DNA of 64,000 bases, from assembly GCA_964355015.1 (NCBI GenBank), contig CAYHCE010000004.1, forward strand, positions 1 to 64,000, in the 5' to 3' direction. Position numbers and translations under genes: made by a program. Shown one piece after another: positions 32,784 to 43,594 of this stretch. Source of the DNA: CAYHCE01 sp964355015 (GTDB lineage Bacteria > Cyanobacteriota > Cyanobacteriia > PCC-6307 > Cyanobiaceae). The notes beneath the pieces are model-generated. The model was not told where the DNA came from and ran no database searches. It saw only the letters and a list, made by a program, of their open reading frames with translations. Numbering within the stretch: the stretch's first letter is position 1; every line of letters starts with the position of its first letter.

Positions 32784-33083
32784 ATGCAGAACCTGACCAT
32801 GCAGAAACTGATGCCTGCCAAGAAACAACTCCTGCTGATCGGCGCGGCCGGTCTGGCGGGAACCGTGATCGGATGGACGGGGCAGAGCCTTGCCGATCAG
32901 CCCCAGATGACAGCAGCCCTGGCCAGCCTGCGCCAGGCGAGGGCTCACCTGAGCAGAGCCACCGCCGACAAGGGTGGCTACCGCAAGCAGGCGCTCCTTC
33001 ACGTCGACCTGGCGATCAAAGACGTGCAAGCTGGAATCTGGCAGGATCGCAGGAACCCTTACGACAGCAAGACCCACAGATAA
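32784..33083 (+). CDS. small exported hypothetical protein
   Basis: A 99-aa protein with an N-terminal hydrophobic signal (KKQLLLIGAAGLAGTVIGWTGQSLA). The mature helical part reads MTAALASLRQARAHLSRATA then DKGGYRKQALLHVDLAIKDVQAGI. Similar 'DKGGHR..A...V..AI..V..G' exported proteins exist in many bacteria without known function. The ATG at 32784 has a strong AAAGGAG site that is partly enclosed in a hairpin. No operon partner is visible. Confidence 0.75.
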   Translation: MQNLTMQKLMPAKKQLLLIGAAGLAGTVIGWTGQSLADQPQMTAALASLRQARAHLSRATADKGGYRKQALLHVDLAIKDVQAGIWQDRRNPYDSKTHR

Positions 33084-33112
33084 TCGAGGTATCCCTGTTT
33101 CCTATCAGGAAA

Positions 33113-33138
33113 ATGCCCTCCAGGCACTTGGAGGGCAT
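33113..33138 (-). terminator. intrinsic terminator after the PII gene
   Basis: A perfect 10-bp stem (ATGCCCTCCA/TGGAGGGCAT) with a 6-nt loop. On the minus strand the stem runs into TTTTCC, about 60 bp after the PII stop. It also lies about 30 bp after the end of the small exported protein, so it may serve both convergent genes. Confidence 0.7.
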
Positions 33139-33195
33139 CGTGAATGTGGCCTCCACGATCCGGCCCTCCTCCATGAGCTCGCCCCAGCCCCGGGA

Positions 33196-33534
33196 TCAGA
33201 GGGCCACGCTGCCTCTCTCTCCGGTGCGGATGCGAATGGCGGTCTCCACCGGCAGAACGAAGATCTTGCCATCTCCGATTTCACCACTGCAGGCAGCCTT
33301 CTCGATCGCGGCGATGGCCGTTTCCACCTTGTCGTCATCGACGACCACCTCGAGTTTCGCCTTGGAGAGAAACTCCACCTTGAACTCGGTGCCGCGATAG
33401 ACCTCTGTCTGGCCCTTCTGGCGGCCGAAACCCCGGACATCGGAAACCGTGAGGCCGATGATCTCCAGGTCGACCAAGGCTGTTTTCACTTCATCCACCT
33501 TGGACGGGCGGATAATGGCCGTAATCATCTTCAT
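33196..33534 (-). CDS. glnK: PII signalling protein, GlnK-like variant
   Basis: A 112-aa PII protein that senses ATP/ADP and 2-oxoglutarate and typically gates Amt. The frame has RPSKVDEVKTAL, the T-loop RGFGRQKGQTEVYRGTEF, and the C-terminal GEIGDGKIFVLPVETAIRIRTGE. In cyanobacterial GlnB the T-loop normally reads ERYRGSEY, with phosphorylatable Ser49 and conserved Tyr51. Here residues 45, 49 and 51 are Val, Thr and Phe. It is 8 bp downstream of amt, so it is the transporter-linked PII. The standard glnB is probably elsewhere. Confidence 0.9.
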   Translation of the reverse strand: MKMITAIIRPSKVDEVKTALVDLEIIGLTVSDVRGFGRQKGQTEVYRGTEFKVEFLSKAKLEVVVDDDKVETAIAAIEKAACSGEIGDGKIFVLPVETAIRIRTGERGSVAL

Positions 33535-33542
33535 GGCGGGAT

Positions 33543-34994
33543 TCAGGAGTTCGTGGGATCGTAAGCCTCTTCACCATGGAGGACGATGTCCATGCCACGG
33601 TCTTCCTCCTCAGGGCTGAGGCGCAGGCCCACAAAGGAGCCCACCACCCAGAGGATCACGGCGGTGCCGGTGCCGACGAAGCCGTAGGTCAGCAGCACAG
33701 CCTTCAACTGAGCCACGAAGAGGGCACCGTTGCGTCCTTCGGCCAGGATCTTCGCCGATAGAGGAAAATAATCGGCGGGAACCAGGGCCTTGGCCGCGAG
33801 CACTCCCGTGAGCAAGGCACCCACCGTACCACCGACGCCATGCACGCAGAAGGCGTCGAGGGAGTCGTCGAACTGGATGGAAGCCTTGATCCGCACGGCA
33901 ATCAGACAGGCCGTAGCGGCTACTGCGCCTATCAGGATGGCGGAGCCCATATAGACGAAACCAGCGGCCGGGGTGATCCCCACCAGACCGGCAACAGCAC
34001 CGGTGGCAGCGCCGACGGCGGTGGGCTTGCCATCAACGAACCATTCGATCAGGCACCAGGTGAGAAGGCCCGCCGACGCGGCCGTGGTGGTGGTGAGAAA
34101 AGAGAGTCCGGCCGCGGCGGCGGCGAAGTAGCTGGCCCCGTTGAATCCGAACCAGCCGAACCACAGCAGGCCGGCGCCCAGCAGGATGAAAGGAACGTTA
34201 TGGGGGGGGCGCTTGCTGTTTGGCCAGGTGATGCGCGGACCGACGATGGCGGCAGATACCAGGGCGCCCACACCGGAGGCGATGTGCACCACGGTGCCGC
34301 CGGCGAAATCGATGGCGCCGATGGTGCCGAAGGGGCCGATGTAGCCCCCACCCCAGACCATGTGGGCCATGGGGCAGTAGATCAGCAGGCTCCAGAGCAG
34401 GGCGAACCAGAACCAGGCCTTGAAATTGATCCGCTCCACCAGGGCTCCGGAGATCAGCGCCGGGGTGATGACGGCGAACATGCCCTGGAACAGCGCGAAC
34501 GAGGTGGCGCTGATCGCAAAGCCATCGGCCAGGGGAGCATCACCGAGCTCTCCTCCCACGCCATTGAGCCACATCTGGCCCAGCCCGCCGATGAAGGGGC
34601 TCTTGAAGCCGGTATCGAAGGAAAGGCTGTAGCCGATCACGACCCACAACACCCCGACGAGCCCCATCAGGAAGAAGCTCATCATCATCGTGTTGAGCAC
34701 GTTCTTGGCGCGGGTGAAGCCGCCGTAGAAGAACGCCAGGCCCGGAGTCATCAGCAGCACCAGGGCGCCGCCCATCAGCATCAGCAGCGTGTCGGCGCCA
34801 TTGGTGGACATCTTCTGGAGCGCGGCCTGGGCCGAGCCCGCCATCAGGGGCAGCAGGCCGGACCCTGCCGCCAGCAGAAGGATGGCGTAGCGGCGCAACT
34901 GGGGGTCCTGAACGCGAGCCAGGCAGCGCGTGCGGAAACGATTAAAGGTCCCGAGGGCGGACCGTCCGCCATCGCTCCATGGAACAGGCGTCAT
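33543..34994 (-). CDS. amt: ammonium transporter Amt
   Basis: A 483-aa Amt/MEP channel. From the ATG at 34994 it starts with a long N-terminal region including the hydrophobic signal-like RRYAILLLAAGSGLLPLMAGSAQA, then about 11 membrane helices. Family motifs are TPGLAFFYGGFTRAKNVLNTMMMSF, the DFAGGTVVHIASG block with a pore histidine and FCVHGVGGTVGALLTGV with the second. It ends SPEEEDRGMDIVLHGEEAY. Co-transcription with the PII gene points to nitrogen regulation. I found no exact GTAN8TAC NtcA site upstream. Confidence 0.95.
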   Translation of the reverse strand: MTPVPWSDGGRSALGTFNRFRTRCLARVQDPQLRRYAILLLAAGSGLLPLMAGSAQAALQKMSTNGADTLLMLMGGALVLLMTPGLAFFYGGFTRAKNVLNTMMMSFFLMGLVGVLWVVIGYSLSFDTGFKSPFIGGLGQMWLNGVGGELGDAPLADGFAISATSFALFQGMFAVITPALISGALVERINFKAWFWFALLWSLLIYCPMAHMVWGGGYIGPFGTIGAIDFAGGTVVHIASGVGALVSAAIVGPRITWPNSKRPPHNVPFILLGAGLLWFGWFGFNGASYFAAAAAGLSFLTTTTAASAGLLTWCLIEWFVDGKPTAVGAATGAVAGLVGITPAAGFVYMGSAILIGAVAATACLIAVRIKASIQFDDSLDAFCVHGVGGTVGALLTGVLAAKALVPADYFPLSAKILAEGRNGALFVAQLKAVLLTYGFVGTGTAVILWVVGSFVGLRLSPEEEDRGMDIVLHGEEAYDPTNS

Positions 34995-35209
34995 CTGATG
35001 GAAACATCTCAGCGACCTGGAGACGTTCTCCTGAGGGGCCACATTTTCCTGTAGCCATCAGAACAGAATTCAGGATTGAAACATCAACCAACACCCACAT
35101 CGACTCAGGCGACAGGAGTGGGACCGAACACCTGGCCTGCAGCCTGCCCTGCCACGGCGGCAGGCCAGGCCCCCGGATCGGCAGGAGGGAATCCACGCAG
35201 GGAAAGGAA

Positions 35210-35291
35210 TGCCCACCGGGGGACTCGAACCCCCACGACCAAGGCCACTGGAACCTAAATCCAGCGCGTCTACCGATTCCGCCAGGTGGGC
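35210..35291 (-). tRNA. tRNA-Leu (anticodon TAG)
   Basis: A class II tRNA read on the minus strand. The acceptor is GCCCACC/GGTGGGC with discriminator A at 35210, and the D-loop has the leucine-type GCGGAATCGGTAGACGC. The anticodon arm CTGGA-TTTAGGT-TCCAG has anticodon TAG (reads CUA/CUG). A long variable arm and T-arm GGGGG/CCCCC with TTCGAGT follow. It borders the accessory block on its right side. Confidence 0.94.
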
Positions 35292-35345
35292 GTCGCCCTG
35301 ACTGTATCGAGCGGCTCAGAATGGCAGCAACCCTGCCCCACCGCC

Positions 35346-35996
35346 ATGCTGGCCACTCTCGGCGGAACCCTTGCCCTGGTCTTCGGGCTGGTGGTCCTGC
35401 TCGTCCCCCTGCTGGTGCCCGAGCTCAGCCGGCCCCGTGATGCCTTCTGGGGCGCCCTTGTGCTGCTGCTGGGCCTGGTGCTGGTCACAACGGCCGAACG
35501 GCTCAGCGGTGCGCCGATGCTGGCCGTGCTCAGCGGCGGGCTGCTGATCGGCCGGCTGGGCACGGAGGTGGGGCTGAGTCGCTGGCGCCAGCTCAGCGCA
35601 GAGGAACAGCTGCGGCTGCGGGGCGCTGAGCGGTGGCAGACCAGTGCCGGCCAGCTGCGCGATGCCCTGCTGAAGCTGGTCGGAACGGTGGGGGCCAGCC
35701 TCGGCGGCCTGGCGGCCTGGATCCAGGAGCGGCGCCAGGCCAGGGCCGAGCTGAAGGCGAAGGCCGGCAGCAAGCGCTGGGTGCGGCCCGAGGCAGCCGC
35801 CGCGACGGAGAGTGAGCCGGCTCCGGTCGTCACCGTCGGATCCTTCGAGGAGATCGACGTGCTGCTGCAGGAAGCCCTCGCCGCCGAGGCGACGGAGCCG
35901 GCCGGGAATCACGAGGAACCAGGGGAAGCCGAGGAGGCTGACCCGCCTGAGGATCCCGCGCCGGCGGACGATTCCGAGTCCGGGCCCCCCGGCTGA
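35346..35996 (+). CDS. ycf66: Ycf66 family protein
   Basis: A 216-aa protein from the ATG at 35346 with two or three N-terminal membrane segments (LATLGGTLALVFGLVVLLVPLLVPEL, FWGALVLLLGLVLVTTAERL, MLAVLSGGLLIGRLGTEV). SRWRQLSAEEQ and a long acidic, Pro/Glu-rich tail follow. The first half matches, from memory, the Ycf66 family encoded in some plastids and all cyanobacteria; the function is unknown. It precedes ileS by 43 bp on the same strand. Confidence 0.85.
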   Translation: MLATLGGTLALVFGLVVLLVPLLVPELSRPRDAFWGALVLLLGLVLVTTAERLSGAPMLAVLSGGLLIGRLGTEVGLSRWRQLSAEEQLRLRGAERWQTSAGQLRDALLKLVGTVGASLGGLAAWIQERRQARAELKAKAGSKRWVRPEAAAATESEPAPVVTVGSFEEIDVLLQEALAAEATEPAGNHEEPGEAEEADPPEDPAPADDSESGPPG

Positions 35997-36039
35997 AGGG
36001 CCGGGGCCGATAATTCGCCCTTCCTGCCTCCGAGGCGTC

Positions 36040-39066
<3,027 letters not shown>

Positions 39067-39148
39067 GGTTATTGGCCTGGGCTGTGGTGAGGCCGTCCGC
39101 CGGGGCCCAGGGCCAGGCTGGAAAACCAGCGATCACGCCCATCGATCC

Positions 39149-39193
39149 GGTCAATCACTGGCCGGTCAAGCACTGGGCGGTCAAGTGGTGGAC
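39149..39193. repeat. three imperfect 15-bp tandem units
   Basis: GGTCAATCACTGGCC, GGTCAAGCACTGGGC and GGTCAAGTGGTGGAC are consecutive units in the 261-bp gap between ileS and the methyltransferase gene. In one forward frame they read VNHWP-VKHWA-VKWWT, but no convincing gene includes them. I see nothing else identifiable in 39067-39327. Confidence 0.6.
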
Positions 39194-39327
39194 AAACCCG
39201 CTGTCAGGACAACTGCAGAAACGGATCTTGACATCCATTCACCGATTGTCACGGAAACGCCCGCTCCCAGCCAACAGAATACCTTCAGTGCCATCCACGA
39301 TCTCGTCCATTTCGCTGGGTCCGATTC

Positions 39328-40464
39328 ATGTCCACCACGATCGACACCGCCTCGGATCTGCATCGCTACATACCCAGGAAAGAACAGTCACTGATGGAGC
39401 CAGGCTTCGGCCGGCGAGCCACTCAAGCGCTGGCCGGCATGCTCAATGCGAGCCAGATGGGGATGGCTGAAGCCTATATCAACGGGTTTGAGATACCGGA
39501 TGCAGCCTGTCGCTGGATGCTGCATGCATCGATGCCGATCCTGTTTCGCCATTTTCCCGGCCTGCTGGCTCCCTACGACTGGGTGCTGCAGGAATCACCC
39601 CGTGTCGCAGAGTCGTCCCGCGAACTGATGAAGGTGCAGTATGACCTACCCCAGGCCATGCTCAACCACATGCTTGGAGACTGGCCACTGATCTATCCGA
39701 AGTACAGCATGGGGTACTGGGAAAACGGGGCGCAAAACCTGGAGGAGTCGCAAAGGCATATGATCGACCAGGTCATTGAACGCCTCGGCATCAACGACGG
39801 CGACAACATCCTGGATTTTGGCTGCGGATGGGGCTGCATACCGAATTACATACTCTCGAAGTTCCCCAATGCCCGGATAACGGGATTAAATCTGAGCCAT
39901 CAACAATGTGGCTACATGCGCCAGAAGATGCAGGATCCGACAAGTCATCTGAGCTCCGGTCGCTTTAGCCTGGTCGAAGGCGATCTTAACGACACATTTT
40001 TCACTGAGAAGTTTGACAAGATTGTATCCGTTGGCGTGTTCGAACATGTTGGCAACCTTACAAGCGCCTTCCAGCGGCTGGCTTCATTCCTGAAGGATGA
40101 TGGCAAGGTTTTGATCCATATCATCACGGTACGGCTCCCCAACAACATGTCTTCCGGATTCACTGATAAATACATTTTCCCGCAAGGTCGTTACTGGAAT
40201 CACGACGCGATTCCAAGCCATGACCGCGACCTGAAAACCGTGAAGCGCTGGTACCTCAACGGCACGAACTATCACTTGACACTCACCGAATGGCTGCATC
40301 GCTTCGACGCCTCTCAACACATCGTCAAGCATCTGGACTACGGCATGAGCTACACTCGTTTCCGCAGAATCTGGCGATTCTATCTTCTCTTGCTCGGCAC
40401 GATCTTTGCCACCTGTGATGGGGACTACAACGGCAACGGGCAGTATCTTCTCGTGCGGGCATGA
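39328..40464 (+). CDS. CFAS/CNMT-like SAM-dependent methyltransferase
   Basis: A 378-aa protein. A Rossmann methyltransferase core has SAM motif I DNILDFGCGWGCIPNYIL (about 155-172), then ITGLNLSHQQ and FDKIVSVGVFEHVGNLTSAF. It is preceded by YPKYSMGYWENGAQNLEESQ, a layout of the cyclopropane-fatty-acid-synthase/coclaurine N-methyltransferase group. The substrate is unknown. The gene is visibly richer in A/T, with codons such as ATA, TTA and ACA that its neighbours avoid, suggesting recent acquisition. It stands between core genes ileS and DUF3177. Confidence 0.85.
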   Translation: MSTTIDTASDLHRYIPRKEQSLMEPGFGRRATQALAGMLNASQMGMAEAYINGFEIPDAACRWMLHASMPILFRHFPGLLAPYDWVLQESPRVAESSRELMKVQYDLPQAMLNHMLGDWPLIYPKYSMGYWENGAQNLEESQRHMIDQVIERLGINDGDNILDFGCGWGCIPNYILSKFPNARITGLNLSHQQCGYMRQKMQDPTSHLSSGRFSLVEGDLNDTFFTEKFDKIVSVGVFEHVGNLTSAFQRLASFLKDDGKVLIHIITVRLPNNMSSGFTDKYIFPQGRYWNHDAIPSHDRDLKTVKRWYLNGTNYHLTLTEWLHRFDASQHIVKHLDYGMSYTRFRRIWRFYLLLLGTIFATCDGDYNGNGQYLLVRA

Positions 40465-40566
40465 ACCTTGTTGGTCCTCCCCATACAGACGAGGCCTTCG
40501 AGCCGAATTCCTGTCACGGCTTGGCTTGCCGCACAAGCAAGCCGATCTCTTCGTGACCTTCCCGCC

Positions 40567-40875
40567 CTACTGCCAGGCCGCCGACTCCAGAAACACCTCC
40601 ACCCCCGCCGGCCCCGCCAGCACGCGTTCGGCGCTGGGGTTCAGCGGCCCCAGCAACAGTTCGGCGCTCTCGATCACGGCGCCCACCGGCAGGGTCGGCT
40701 GGTCGGGATCGAAGGCGGTGGGATGGGTGACGCTGCTGGAGAAGCCCCGGAAGATGAGCAGCTCGAAGGGCTCGAAACCTCCTTCGGCAGCGGGCAGGCT
40801 GCCCAGCAGCCGCAGCACCCGGTCGGGCCGGGCGCGGCTGAGGGCCTCGAGCTGGCCGAGCAGGGAGCCGTTCAT
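40567..40875 (-). CDS. conserved hypothetical protein coupled to DUF3177
   Basis: A 102-aa soluble protein, MNGSLLGQLEALSRARPDRV then LRLLGSLPAAEGGFEPFELL IFRGFSSSVTHPTAFDPDQP, ending in VEVFLESAAWQ. It starts exactly where the DUF3177 gene stops (TGATG), so it is translated from the same transcript. It resembles, from memory, a small cyanobacterial/plastid family without assigned function. No membrane segment or catalytic motif is visible. Confidence 0.75.
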   Translation of the reverse strand: MNGSLLGQLEALSRARPDRVLRLLGSLPAAEGGFEPFELLIFRGFSSSVTHPTAFDPDQPTLPVGAVIESAELLLGPLNPSAERVLAGPAGVEVFLESAAWQ

Positions 40876-41489
40876 CAGAAGCCACCCGCCACCCGCCCCT
40901 GGCGCGGCAGGCGCACCAGCAGCCACTGCAGCAGACCCACGGCATAAGCCACAAGACCCAGATAGCCGAAGAAGGCCGTGAGAGTGGGGGTGAGGTCGGC
41001 GCCAAACAGGAAGCCGAACAGCTTCGCCGCCAGCACCTGCAGGCTGCGGGGCGCCTCCAGCCAGACCTGACAGAACGGACGGCTCACCGGGCCGAAGCCG
41101 CAGCCCAGGCCGGTGGCGGCCAGGCCTGCGCCCAGCAGGCCGAAGCCGGTCAGCGCCCAGCGCCAGGACCGCACCGTGAGCGGCAGAGCCCGCCAGGGGG
41201 GCAGATCGGCCAGCTCCTCGTTGAGATCCACCCAGAACCAGACCGAAGCCACCATCAGCAGCTTCGCCACAACCACAAGCGGATAGCCCAGCGGCCTGGC
41301 ATCCACCAGCAGCAGCACGGTGATCGCCATCAGGCTCGCCACCTTCCAGTAAAGGGTCAGCAGACGCACCAGCGCCCCCTCCCGGCGCACGGCGGCCCAG
41401 ACCAGCAGCACCAGCGGCAGCCCCACCGTGAACACGACCGCCAGCCGGAAGTCGAGCCACACCAGGGTCCGGTAGAGCAGATCTGGCAC
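40875..41489 (-). CDS. DUF3177 membrane protein
   Basis: A 204-aa protein with five or six hydrophobic segments: FRLAVVFTVGLPLVLLVWAAV, YWKVASLMAITVLLL, LVVVAKLLMVASVWFWVDLNEEL, WRWALTGFGLLGAGLAATGLGC and FFGYLGLVAYAVGLLQWLL. The pattern and its cyanobacteria-only occurrence match DUF3177 from memory. The function is unknown. The downstream small gene starts within its stop codon, and it is divergent from the FIST gene. Confidence 0.82.
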   Translation of the reverse strand: MPDLLYRTLVWLDFRLAVVFTVGLPLVLLVWAAVRREGALVRLLTLYWKVASLMAITVLLLVDARPLGYPLVVVAKLLMVASVWFWVDLNEELADLPPWRALPLTVRSWRWALTGFGLLGAGLAATGLGCGFGPVSRPFCQVWLEAPRSLQVLAAKLFGFLFGADLTPTLTAFFGYLGLVAYAVGLLQWLLVRLPRQGRVAGGF

Positions 41490-41548
41490 GGGCTAGGTAC
41501 GGGAAGGCGCCATTATCCGCGCCATGCTTCACCAGTAGGGTCCGATCC

Positions 41549-42826
41549 ATGCCTTCGCCCCCCCTGCTCTCCTGGCTCAGACGTGGCGACGGGACGGCGA
41601 CCTGCCGCACGGCCCTCTCCCGCAACGCCTCCCTCGAAGGCGCCGTGGAGGACGTGGCGGCCACCCTCAGCGGCAGGGGGCAGGCGGATCTGGCCCTGGT
41701 GTTCTGCTCCACCAGCTATGCCAGCGACCTGCCGCGGCTGCTGCCGCTGCTGCACTCGAGGCTCACGGCCCGCCACTGGCTGGGCTGCGCCGCAGGCGGC
41801 GTGATCGGCACGGAGTCCTCCGGGGCGGCCCATGAGGTGGAGCAGCTGCCGGCCCTGAGCGTCACCCTGCTGCGGCTGCCCGGCGTCGATCTGCAGCCGT
41901 TCAGCCTCGACACCGGCTCCCTTCCCGATCTCGATGGCGACAGTCAGGCCTGGGTGAACTGGGTGGGAGCCGATCCGGAGCGATCGCGCTCGATGCTCCT
42001 GTTCATCGACCCCACCTGCCAGGCGATCAACGATCTGATCAGCGGCCTTGATTACGCCTATCCCGGCCTGGCCAAGGTGGGAGGTATCGCCGGGCCTCAC
42101 AACGCCAGCCATGGCTCCCTGCTGTTCGGCGACCGGGTGGCGAGCGGTGCGGTGGGCTGCCTGATCGGAGGGGGCTGGCGGCTCGATCCGCTGGTGGCCC
42201 AGGGCTGCCGGCCGATCGGACCGGTGTTCGAGGTGGAACAGGCCGAACGCAACGTGTTGCTGGAACTCAGCAGCGGCGACAGCCGCAACACCCCCGTCAA
42301 CTGCCTGCAGACGATCCTCCAGACCCTTGATCCGGCCGAGCGGGAACTGGTGCGCCACTCCCTGTTCCTCGGGGTGGCACGCAGCAGCTTCAGCCTGGCC
42401 GGCAAGAAGGGGGAACCCGAAGGCACCGCCTTCCTGGTGCGCAACCTGCTCGGCGTCGATCCACGCAACGGCGCCGTGGCCGTAGCCGAGCGGCTGCGTG
42501 TGGGCCAGCAGGTGCAGTTCCAGCTTCGGGACGGGGACACCTCCCGCCAGGAGCTGCGCCAGCTGCTCGGTAATCAGGCCCGCAAGCCGGACACCCCCCT
42601 GGCCGGCTTGCTGTTCGCCTGCCTCGGCCGCGGTCAGGGGCTCTACGGCCAGCCCGACGGAGATGTGAGCATCTGCCGGGAGCTGTTCCCGCAGCTGCCG
42701 ATCGTCGGCGCCTTCTGCAACGGCGAGATCGGCCCGATCGCCGGCAGCACCCATCTGCACGGCTACACGGCCAGCTGGGGCTTCCTGGTGCCCAACCTGC
42801 CGGCCGTAGCGACCCCGGAGGACTGA
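41549..42826 (+). CDS. FIST N/C domain sensory protein
   Basis: A 425-aa protein with an N-terminal FIST domain (QADLALVFCSTSYASDLPRLL...WLGCAAGGVIGTESSG) and a C-terminal FIST_C domain (GPVFEVEQAERNVLLEL... to LFACLGRGQGLYG...PIVGAFCNGEIGPIAG). FIST domains are proposed small-ligand, perhaps amino-acid, sensors usually attached to signalling modules. Here no output domain is present. It is followed 3 bp later by trmB, a probable operon. Confidence 0.9.
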   Translation: MPSPPLLSWLRRGDGTATCRTALSRNASLEGAVEDVAATLSGRGQADLALVFCSTSYASDLPRLLPLLHSRLTARHWLGCAAGGVIGTESSGAAHEVEQLPALSVTLLRLPGVDLQPFSLDTGSLPDLDGDSQAWVNWVGADPERSRSMLLFIDPTCQAINDLISGLDYAYPGLAKVGGIAGPHNASHGSLLFGDRVASGAVGCLIGGGWRLDPLVAQGCRPIGPVFEVEQAERNVLLELSSGDSRNTPVNCLQTILQTLDPAERELVRHSLFLGVARSSFSLAGKKGEPEGTAFLVRNLLGVDPRNGAVAVAERLRVGQQVQFQLRDGDTSRQELRQLLGNQARKPDTPLAGLLFACLGRGQGLYGQPDGDVSICRELFPQLPIVGAFCNGEIGPIAGSTHLHGYTASWGFLVPNLPAVATPED

Positions 42827-42829
42827 GCG

Positions 42830-43594
42830 GTGGTGCGTCAGCACGTCAATCCCCTCAGCCGCTTCCATCTGCAACCGCGATCCCTGCCGCCAGCGCAGGT
42901 CCTGTTCGACGTACCGGAGCGGCCGCTGCACCTGGACATCGGCAGCGCCCGTGGGCGATTCCTGCTGGAGCTGGCTCGCTTGCAGCCGGACTGGAACTGT
43001 CTCGGCGTGGAGATCCGACGCCCCCTGGTGGAGGCGGCGGAGCAGGAGCGCTCGGCCCTGGGACTGGGCAATCTGCGCTTCCAATTCTGCAACGCCAACG
43101 TCAGCCTGCAGGCCTGGCTGGGGGCCCTGCCGGCCGGCCGGCTGCGCAGGGTGACGATCCAGTTTCCCGACCCCTGGTTCAAGCGGAAGCACCAGAAACG
43201 ACGGGTGCTGCAGCCCGCCCTGCTGCTGGCCCTCGCCTCGGCCCTGCCGGAGGGGGCAGAGCTGTTCCTGCAGAGCGACGTGCCGGCGGTGATCGAACCG
43301 ATGGTGGCGCTCACCGAAGCCAGCGGCTGCTTCGAGCGACCCGCCGGCGACCCACGGCTCTGGCGCGACGCCAACCCCCTGCCGGTGGCGACGGAGCGGG
43401 AACGGCACGTGCTCGCCCAGGGCCTGCCGGTGTACCGGGTGCTCTACCGCCGCAGCAGCGCCCCGCCCCCCATGCTCGCTCGGCTGGAGGGAACGGGGCT
43501 GGAGCTCGGCGGAGAAGCCGCCCATAATCCGTCGGCCATCCCTGCGGAGGCCGCTGTGCCGGCCCGTTCCGCAGCGGTACCTGAAGGCACCTGA
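42830..43594 (+). CDS. trmB: tRNA (guanine-N7)-methyltransferase TrmB
   Basis: Methylates G46 in the tRNA variable loop using SAM. The 254-aa product has SAM motif LHLDIGSARGRFLLELA (about 33-49), ..GVEIRRPLVEAA, and the hallmark IQFPDPWFKRKHQKRRVLQP near 105. The start is GTG 42830 (a second GTG follows immediately). About 40 extra C-terminal residues rich in Ala/Pro are unusual. The stop overlaps the ictB start (TGATG). Confidence 0.94.
   Translation: MVRQHVNPLSRFHLQPRSLPPAQVLFDVPERPLHLDIGSARGRFLLELARLQPDWNCLGVEIRRPLVEAAEQERSALGLGNLRFQFCNANVSLQAWLGALPAGRLRRVTIQFPDPWFKRKHQKRRVLQPALLLALASALPEGAELFLQSDVPAVIEPMVALTEASGCFERPAGDPRLWRDANPLPVATERERHVLAQGLPVYRVLYRRSSAPPPMLARLEGTGLELGGEAAHNPSAIPAEAAVPARSAAVPEGT

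Noticed and set aside
34995..35209. NtcA site search upstream of amt
   Set aside because: No GTAN8TAC or one-mismatch copy with a properly spaced -10 was seen, so nitrogen control of amt is not claimed from sequence.
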